The notes under the pieces are model-generated. The model was given only the letters and a program-made list of their open reading frames with translations, had not been told where the DNA came from and did not search any database. Made by a program: the position numbers and the translations under genes. Source: Chrysogorgia sp. JL179-B06 (lineage: Eukaryota > Cnidaria > Anthozoa > Scleralcyonacea > Chrysogorgiidae). From it: a DNA stretch of 64,000 bases. Within the stretch, counting starts at the first letter, position 1, and each line of letters begins with the position of its first letter. The DNA lies in the NCBI GenBank assembly GCA_035772405.1, contig JAYKKM010000009.1, forward strand, positions 3,006,260 to 3,070,259, written 5' to 3'. This document shows, piece by piece, positions 56,476 to 64,000 of the stretch.

Positions 56476-56692
56476 CTTCAAACACGACCCATTTGATAAG
56501 TTCATTGGCATGGTAAATTTGAAAATCGATGTTGTCTAAGCTGAGAAAATCAAAGATAAAGTTTATGTAAATCAGCACGAATCTTTATCACATTTAAAGA
56601 CACGATACGTAGTGATTTTCTTTTGTCTTTCCTCATGAATTATTAATGAGTGTTTGAAAAGATTATATTATTGACTATGTTTTAAAGTATCT

Positions 56693-56838
56693 AAAAAGGT
56701 TGGTGTACTACAGAAATAGCATGTAAGTTGTCTAACATTTCAAGTGAAGGCCCTTCGTCAGAGAGTTAAAGGTGAAGGGCCTTCACTCGAAACGTTAGAC
56801 AATTACATGCTATTTCTGTAGTACACCAAACGTTTTAG
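56693..56838. repeat. Hairpin MITE with about 60-bp arms
   Basis: GGTGTACTACAGAAATAGCA...GAAGGCCCTTC pairs with GAAGGGCCTTCACTCGAAAC...TGCTATTTCTGTAGTACACC. Confidence 0.85.
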
Positions 56839-57104
56839 ACATTTGATTTGTATTTCTACACTGCTTAGGCATTTTATAAGTTTTAAAGTGATTTGGCAAT
56901 TTGAAAACAATACAAATCAAGTTTTGATTGTACATGTAATCTATATTTTAGCACTTCGTATACAAATGGTTTATATTTTAAATGTTGTCATCATTTAGGT
57001 AGGGTTTAATAAATTTGCAATTAAATAATTTTGCCATTGAATCAGTTTTTGTGTTTCTGAATGATGGGAAGATTTCAATTTGTAAGATTGCTAAAAATAT
57101 GCAT

Positions 57105-57245
57105 ACATGAAATTTTTGCATGCATTTTTTACATGCAACGTATGCTTGCATGCAACCTATTGCATGCATGCAAATTTGCATGCATGCAACCTATGCAGAA
57201 TTATACAACCCCTGCATGCATGCATTTCCTGCATGCATGCAAATG
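57105..57245. repeat. GCATGCAT palindrome array II
   Basis: TTGCATGCATTTTTTACATG, ATTGCATGCATGCAAATTTG and CCTGCATGCATGCATTTCC, as in array I (54133) 3 kb upstream. The open frames over it are repeat artefacts. Confidence 0.85.
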
Positions 57246-57249
57246 GGAC

Positions 57250-58118
57250 AAATTTAGAAGGGGGAACAACTTCTGGCTCTTCTTCAGTTAAATCATAAAT
57301 AGTGCCCACATGAATGTTTGATAATTGTCATCAGCTCTACAAACCAATCATCTTTGAACTTTTCTCTAAGTTGATCCACTGTATGAATGGCAATTGGCGG
57401 TAGCTCTGGAAGCCCTTGAAACTTTGGAGTTGTCAATGTTCTTTCACCATTGAGTCACCAACACTTTACCCCGCATATGTTTGGATTTCTGATCCGTTTT
57501 GCCGTTCATTTTTCGTGGTTCATGCTTTCGTTTGACTTTGGGATCTTGATTTTTTCTGTTGAAAATTTGTTTTATGATTTGAACGGTAATTCTTTATTTG
57601 CGCGGTAAAATCGTTCAAGTAATTATTTGAACACAAACTGTCTTGAAGGGCGGATTGGTTGTCTTGCGAGCTGTCTTCGAACGGCTTCGAAGCTGTCTTG
57701 AGTGTTTTCGATGGCTTCGACATGAAGTGAAGAAAAAACGGTTAGAAGTCTTTACTGTTGTACCAACTGCAGGTGTAGGAGTTTTAACCTTGTTTGAATC
57801 ATTCATGACCTCAACTTCGATCCACTCGTGTTGTTTGATATCTAAAATTTGTTTCAACCATATAACCTATCGACGTGGTTCCTCAATATTACGAGGAATT
57901 TTATGAAGTTCTAGTGTGTGGTGAATTGTTTGGCTCCATGAAAGGAAGAAACAACCGATCATCTGTTATTCTTGGCAAGATGGCATGGGCAGTGGGGTCT
58001 TGATACAGAAACCGTTGAAAGAAGACCAGGTAAGGTTAAAGCACTTAACTGTCAATTTTCACGTAGTTCTCGTACCTACACTTGAATATTCTTTTCACGT
58101 ATGGTAATTATTCATGCT
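57250..58118 (-). other. Unassigned minus-strand coding-like segments
   Basis: 57460-57300 reads LPELPPIAIHTVDQLREKFK, then DWFVELM; 57857-57615 reads WIEVEVMNDSNKVKTPTPAV. Protein-like but unrecognised. Confidence 0.25.
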
Positions 58119-58190
58119 AAAATAACATGTACTCTACACAAGCGCTCTGATTGGTCAATACCCATGCTTGGATAAGAGTATCCAAACACC
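58119..58190 (+). promoter_or_regulatory. Second copy of the Crypton-associated promoter-like block
   Basis: CGCTCTGATTGGTCAATACC and AGAGTATCCAAACAC match 4951-4998. Downstream, 58196-58325 reads VDLVHNIICEGDIYLIESFN then TTFIDRVHQENMEKV, an unrecognised possible exon. Confidence 0.5.
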
Positions 58191-58329
58191 GGAATTTTGA
58201 GGTCGATCTTGTACACAATATAATTTGTGAGGGCGACATTTACCTTATTGAAAGTTTCAATAAAACCAAAAAGGACACCACTTTTATAGATAGAGTCCAC
58301 CAAGAGAACATGGAAAAGGTGTAAAATGT

Positions 58330-59640
58330 TTATTTTACCTCTCGTCGGGTAGGATATTAATGAAGAAATCATTCATTTTGTAAATTCTTGTAACCAACAA
58401 AAAAATCACTGAACAACACTTCGACAGTGAGAGAAAACTACAAAAAAGATTCTGTGTTGTAGATTATGCTAGGCAAACTTACAACAATACTTTACATCTG
58501 CAGCAAGCCAACATAAAGTTAAACGGCATATTTTCGTGTTTTTTTGGATAACGTGATCCAAACACTTGGGATATTTCTCACAACATCCTGTGTGTTTGGA
58601 TTACCTTATCCAAATACGTAAAACCATCAGGTATTTCTTAACTTTTATAAATTGTAAAAAATTAAAAAATTAATTAATTACATTAGAAGCAGTGTACTAA
58701 AAGTAACATTTGGTTTATAGGTGAAATTCAACATTTCTTACGCCACACTGTACATCTTACATCTTGGCGTATGTTTACTGGTACAATGCAGAGAATATTT
58801 TGGGCTACCAGTGCAAATTTGTCTTGAAAATTACGAAGATGCATCCGCTGCCTCGTTTATTCCACTGGGTAGAATATCTCACAGGTGCGCAAGCATCGAA
58901 GGGTGAAGTACACATTTAAGAACCATAAAATCGAAATGAGAACTGTTGTTGTAGTTGTGGCCGATTGAAAGACAATTTAACATGTAAGTCCGGAATCTGG
59001 TTATATAGTTATTGTTAATTAACCAATTTTGTGAAGTTTTAGTGAGTTCAGATTAATGGTGGTACCATCATTGTTTTGAAACGATAATATTTTGTAAATA
59101 AATCGTCTTTTAAAGTTTGCATGGTGGCATGGTATACATATATTTTATAGAACATTTGTGGATACTATTATATAACGTATTATACTACTTGGGAATCCTA
59201 TTGAACATTGCCAAAGCCAAAACCATGGTGCAAGAGGGGGCCGAGGGGCAACCGCTAAACAACACTTTGCAGCCTCTATTTAATATAGAAATACACTTTG
59301 AGAACACCTGTTTTTCAAACAAATTAATTATAATCGTAATTATTGCACGTGCTTTACCGTATACGAATGCCGGTTTAACTTAATGTGACGTGAGCAAACA
59401 TTCCACGTTGAGTTTTAGATGCTCTGAGGCCTCTGATGAAGTCTCGATTAGTTTAGCAAAATAAATTGATTTACATAAATTTGTAACTAATTTTAAACGT
59501 AAGCATTGTAGTTTTCCCTACAAAATAGCTGCAATTTCAATTTCTTAGGCCTGAGTCAACAACCTCAATTAGTGAAGTTTGTTGAATTACTTGTTGTCCT
59601 TTGATTCCATTGATCTTTAATTGATAATCCTTTTTTTGGT
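58330..59640. other. Unassigned stretch
   Basis: A possible exon at 58440-58520 (RFCVVDYARQTYNNTLHLQQ) and an ORF at 58721-58906 have no recognised family. Nothing else supported. Confidence 0.3.
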
Positions 59641-59696
59641 TGGAGGGGGGGAAAAATATATGGGGGGTGGATTAAGGGGGTATAAAAAGGGGGGTT

Positions 59697-59783
<87 letters not shown>

Positions 59784-59800
59784 ATATTAGGGGGGGGGGG
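59640..59800. repeat. Poly-G tract (80-nt run) in G-rich DNA
   Basis: 59699-59778 is uninterrupted G, flanked by GGGG-rich imperfect sequence on both sides. Confidence 0.95.
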
Positions 59801-60145
59801 CATGCAAAGTTCCCATCATTACCGATTTAGTCAGACCGAGGAAACTGAATTGCAAGCTATTTTTTAATAACACTTCTGTTGCTACGACAGTAAGTATAGA
59901 TTAATCTGAATGTATTAGTCAGTGATTTATTGGTATAATGCTTTATTTAAATTTGTTGTATGAACATAAAAGCATTTCTTAATTTTCCCTGCGAAGTAGA
60001 TAATTGTCTAGTATCTTTGCTTACGTGTATTTTTTGCAATTGATGTTCATTACAGGAATTAAGAAGTTAATTAAATTAGTTCATTACTTCCACTTTGGTC
60101 ATTTTAGCCAACTCAAATTTGATTTTTTTTTAAAGCCATAATACA

Positions 60146-60532
60146 TTATATAAAATTTATTATACGCTGTATAATGACTTCATCAGTATACGGATCATAA
60201 TAGGACCAGGATTCGCCAAAGTCCTTATACGATCTTATATGGACAGTAAACCCACGTGTATAAGGATTCCATTTAACATCCTTATACATACTCATTTCTT
60301 GCAGAGCATGTTGCCTCATCACATATTGCCGGTAGAAAACATGCCTCATAGACCTGTTATATGTTGGTGTGAAGACATATCTATCTGCCAAACTTCTGAT
60401 TGCTGTTGAAATATTATCAGACAAGGCAGATGTTATGAAATGCCTTGCGTTTTGCACCTGCAATGGCGTTTTTCTTTGCAGCAAACCCTTTTCTTTATGC
60501 TGTGAGCATTTCACAACAATTACCACAAACAT
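60146..60532 (-). CDS. Unassigned ORF of 128 codons
   Basis: Protein-like composition with STAIRSLADRYVFTPTYNRS, MRHVFYRQYVMRQHALQEMS and ESWSYYDPYTDEVIIQRI. The string RHVFYRQYV resembles the AYRQFV motif of P2X7-like domains, but the Cys residues are missing, so I do not assign it. Could be one exon of a larger gene. Confidence 0.3.
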   Translation of the reverse strand: MFVVIVVKCSQHKEKGLLQRKTPLQVQNARHFITSALSDNISTAIRSLADRYVFTPTYNRSMRHVFYRQYVMRQHALQEMSMYKDVKWNPYTRGFTVHIRSYKDFGESWSYYDPYTDEVIIQRIINFI

Positions 60533-60639
60533 TTGTTCACAACCATTTTGTATGGTGGCAATAAATCCCCCTAGTTGTAGACGTCTTGATGTGGAATCCT
60601 ATTTTAAGCAACTGCCAAAAGTGTTTCCAATGAGATAGA

Positions 60640-61700
60640 GAACTCCAACAGTTCCTAAAAAATGTTAAAGTGAAGGTATAAATAAGCACACAGGTCTAAG
60701 CAATTTCACAAAGCATCCACAATTCATTGTTCCAACTCTCCTTTATTCAACTGATTACATTATTCAACTGCATAGTGTATTAACTAGTCTAATTAACACA
60801 CATAGTTGCTTTACCTCCTGACTGTTCAGGTTCATCAACAGTTTCAGGTTGCCCTTGGCCTAACATTTATTTCAGGGACTTCAGCCTCTGCCTTTCAATA
60901 TTAAAAACAAATATATATATATATATATACATATAAGATTTTCAATTCCAATAATCACTGAAAAAATTGGTTCCATGCATGGTTGCTATATAACATTTAT
61001 TATCAGCCTAGTTTGTGCAACTGTGCTTGCCTAAATAAACAATTTGTGTAAATAATACAAATACATATACACATCGTATATATATACACACATGAACAAT
61101 AGGAGCCCGGAGAAAGTGTAATTTTGCGCTTAGTGCATCATGTGCCTTGCGGTCAGCCTCGGAAAACTAGCTATCGACTAGCCTGAATATACATCTTCTC
61201 CCACCACCACCAAAATCTGGCCTTGAGCCCAAAACGCCGTATTCCGCAAGAGCTTCGACGGAATTTCCATCGTTTAAACTATTCATTTACTTCAAAATAT
61301 TTAACGCTTTGCTTTGAATAAAAACGTGTTCGCTTGACAGCAGTCTTGCGATTCAATTGATTCTCTGACCGTGAACCATAGAAACAACCTCAATTAATCA
61401 ACCAATCACAGTATCTATGAACACATCCCATCACACTTTGAGAGCATAAATTAGACACTTTCTCCCGGGCACATCCTTCTAATGATATAGACACCATATA
61501 TATATATACACATATATATATACCCCAAACATATATACACACACACAGGCCATAGTCGTAACCAAAGCAATAAGAAAAACAAAAGACGTTGGAAATTAAC
61601 AAGCTCAATGATTATAATGTGCTGTTGTTGAATTGTGTTGTGGATATTTGAGAAAATTGAGTGATGCGGTGGAGTACTGAACCATTAGAAACAAATTGAT
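60640..61700. other. Noncoding stretch with TA/CA microsatellites
   Basis: TA runs at 60911-60931 and TATATACACA runs at 61065-61095 and 61490-61545. No gene supported. Confidence 0.5.
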
Positions 61701-61739
61701 GTTAAATTTATTTCACGACAGAAATTTTGAGTAGAGTTT

Positions 61740-62055
61740 TAGTCCAGGGATTATTTTTCCATTCCTTCATCAAGGCCATTAGCATATTTAATTTTGTCCA
61801 ACAGCAGTTTAGACTCGTGATTTGATAGTAATTCTTGGGAAGAGGGCCTTTTTTTGTGAAGAACTGTTGTTGCTCCCAGGCTTTGAGGTCGTCTTTTGCT
61901 TTGGTGAGTTCTCGTGAAAACTTTGTATGCAACGCTGTCCAAGTCAATGACAAAAGTATGGTTGCTTTGGGGTGTTCTTTAACGTTTTTTCGTACTTTGT
62001 CGTATCTTGTAACGTCAACGCTTGGAACCCAAAAAGATAGCCAGTGCCCTTCCAT
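61740..62055 (-). pseudogene. Unassigned gene fragment with LKAWEQ-F--K-G-LP motif
   Basis: Minus-strand frame 62055-61870 reads VRKNVKEHPKATILLSLTW and LTKAKDDLKAWEQQQFFTKK; a frame change near 61850 continues SSQELLSNHESKLLLDKIKY and GMEK. The LK-WE--F----G-LP...I----A--L pattern recalls the Sld2/RecQ4 N-terminal motif, but on memory alone this is weak. Confidence 0.3.
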
Positions 62056-63280
62056 GCTTGGTTAAGTTGTTGATCCACGACAGTTTATCTAGGATTTACA
62101 AGAACAAAAATCACTATAAATACACCTCGTATTTTATTATTAGTAATTACAGCAGATCAATTTAAATGCCCCAAATACAATGCGAATAATGCAGTAATCA
62201 CAAAGACCTATTTTACCTTGTGTTTGTGTTTGTTATTGATTGGGTAATTGAACCAACAAATATCAACCACACTGCCCCCCCCAGCTCCATCCTTATTGAC
62301 CACACTATCATCTCCATCAGTATCAACAACATTTCCAAAATTCATCTTCATCAGCACTATCCACAGTCCCACAAACATCCCCAATATCAACTCCATCAGA
62401 ACTATCCATGGCCACAGTTCCAACTTCTCCACCAACACTAACCACAGTTTCAACATCATCACCAACCACAGTTATGCAAATATCATCTCCATCCTCAGCA
62501 ACCTCATTCACTGGGATATTGGTGAATTAATTTCATGTCCCGCGTTGCCATCCTCTACACGGAGAACTGAAAGGCAGGTATCTGGATCAAATACCTTTCC
62601 CAGCAGTCTTTCCGATATTCCCCTTCTGATTCAAAGTTTGCTGGAGCAGAAATGATGAAGCCATGGGCCCCTTGTGAACTGTGTGTATGAATAATTCTAT
62701 AAAAATAGCCTTAAGTTCAGAAGCCTCCTGTTTTGAAAGGTGTGCAGGGAGCTCTGTCAAGACATTTTAAAAAAGCTTTCCAATGTCAACGCAGAGGCGT
62801 AAACCCCCAAGATTTTGGAATGGCTACAGTTGATGGACTCCAAGGATGCTGTTGGATCATAGTAGAGGAGGGCAGAAACTCCTCTGGACACCATGCATTC
62901 CTTCTTTGAGTAGCACGTCCACCTGATCCTTATTAATTGCCTTCCTAGATATGCCTCTAGAAGATAGTTCTTGTCAAACTTGCTTTGTCTAGGCGGTGAA
63001 GTGGCTTATTGAACTTTTTCCAAGTTATGTTTCGTTCCATAAGACCCTTTCAACACCAGCTTCTGCCTCTCTTTCCAGGGACATGTATGTGCAATGTGAA
63101 AGAAATTAGACACGATTAGCATAGGCACTGCATTTGGAGCAATAATATTACCCTCCTTTTTGTTGGCCACATTCAAATTGCCTGGCAGGACTGATGTCAC
63201 CCCCGCCCCCATAAAAGAAACGCATCACATCAGGGTACAAATTACCGTTTCAAAAAATGCATCGGAAAAAAAAGTGAATG
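62056..63280. other. Low-complexity and unassigned coding-like sequence
   Basis: 62270-62520 is CA/TC-rich and open in several frames on both strands (Ser/Thr/Pro- or Val/Asp-rich), so no frame can be chosen. 63212-62640 on the minus strand has several open segments (WKERQKLVLKGSYGTKHN) without known family. Confidence 0.35.
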
Positions 63281-63299
63281 GGGGGGGGGGGGGGGGGCA
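63280..63299. repeat. Poly-G tract, about 19 nt
   Basis: Run of G followed by C at 63299 or nearby. Confidence 0.85.
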
Positions 63300-64000
63300 A
63301 TAATATTTTGTCGAAATATCGTCCCCCCGATTTTCGTGTAAATCCCCCGTGGATACTTTAACATTTCTGGTATTAAAAATACGACACGTTTTGCAAAGTT
63401 TTAATTACAATCTTTACTTTCTCAACTATAAGTTTTACTTGACCTCCTATCATTAAAATTAATCATTTGCAGTTCAGTGAAATTAGAGTCTATCTACAGT
63501 ATCCCTGTAATTAAATTAGTACAAACAACAGCAATGCATGAACTGCACATTTCTTACACATATAAAATACCACACTAGACATTGTATGATTACTAAATCT
63601 AAAAATTACATGTAATATACGTAATATAAGGATTTAAAACGGATTAATCGATTTGAAGGTAAGAAAGTAAAGAGTTATTTGCTATGTTCCATCGTCAATT
63701 TCCAGATCATCATTTTTTCCAAATCTGACATAGTGCGTTTACGGTGATGTCGATCACGCCATCTTTGAACGAGGTTGTTTTCCGTTATTTTGGATAGCTA
63801 ATGGTTGGAACAATTCAGTCGTCGAACTTTGGCATTAAACCATAATTTGATCTCTGCATCTGGGCAGAAATCATCGATCAATGAACCACGACTGACTTCG
63901 CTGACCCACGAAGACTCGCTTCACAGTCAAACCCTACCAAGTCGATTACGCCAATGCTGTCTTCACTCTTCCCACAGTGCTGAACATTCGTTAAAACTTC
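63300..64000 (-). other. Noncoding stretch and possible terminal exon
   Basis: On the minus strand 63990-63890 reads QHCGKSEDSIGVIDLVGFDC and 63880-63680 reads DAEIKLWFNAKVRRLN; both look protein-like but are unassigned and run toward the window edge. Confidence 0.25.

Noticed and set aside
62208..62655. Overlapping Ser/Thr/Pro-rich and Val/Asp-rich ORFs as mucin-like gene
   Set aside because: Low-complexity CA/TC-rich DNA is open on both strands in several frames; no start, signal peptide or splice structure to choose one.

Overview
The window is AT-rich eukaryotic DNA with short exons bounded by GT-AG introns, and almost every recognisable coding segment belongs to a mobile element. Polinton-like, Kolobok-like (TTAA target), Crypton/tyrosine-recombinase, hAT, CR1/jockey-like, Ty3/gypsy and integrase-core transposons all occur, together with many hairpin MITEs. 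From knowledge of these families, the mix with P2X7-like, HECT, BEN and alpha-kinase passenger genes most resembles an aquatic invertebrate, probably a cnidarian (anthozoan). That assignment is inference; no housekeeping host gene, rRNA or tRNA was found.

Layout. 1-1978: remains of a Polinton/Maverick-like element (fibre-like ORF leaving the window, minor-capsid-like ORF on the other strand), cut by a Kolobok-type end (1979-2380) and a telomere-like MITE (2381). 2.5-7.3 kb: noncoding DNA with hairpins and two exons of a Crypton-like recombinase. 7.4-10.6 kb: minus-strand BEN-domain gene. 11.9-13.9 kb: hAT transposase joined to a RecQ-like helicase fragment. 14-18.5 kb: repeats and unassigned exons. 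18.5-20.1 kb: LINE with endonuclease and reverse transcriptase, cut at a TTAA. 20151-27470: a 7.3-kb Kolobok-like element with 40-bp perfect inverted ends, carrying an 11-exon transposase (+) and a P2X7-type cysteine-rich gene (-). 27.5-28.5 kb: the end of a second Kolobok-type element. 28.6-34.8 kb: 20-bp minisatellite, multi-exon HECT ubiquitin-ligase gene (+), integrase-core transposase (-). 35-40.5 kb: diverged repeats, a MITE, and a tyrosine recombinase relic followed by direct repeats. 41.3-45.1 kb: a second, decayed copy of the Kolobok-like element, then a gypsy fragment. 46725-51927: a 5.2-kb DNA transposon with about 175-bp inverted ends carrying an alpha-kinase gene (+) and an integrase-core transposase (-), with a MITE nested in one end. 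52-64 kb: relics, hairpins, GCATGCAT arrays, an 80-nt poly-G run and unassigned ORFs.

The most striking theme is that three neighbouring systems pair a DDE transposase gene convergently with a non-transposase passenger gene: P2X7-like cysteine-rich protein, HECT ligase with a UIM-like motif, and alpha-kinase. Most coding regions carry only one or a few nonsense or frameshift lesions, so the elements look recently inactivated rather than ancient.
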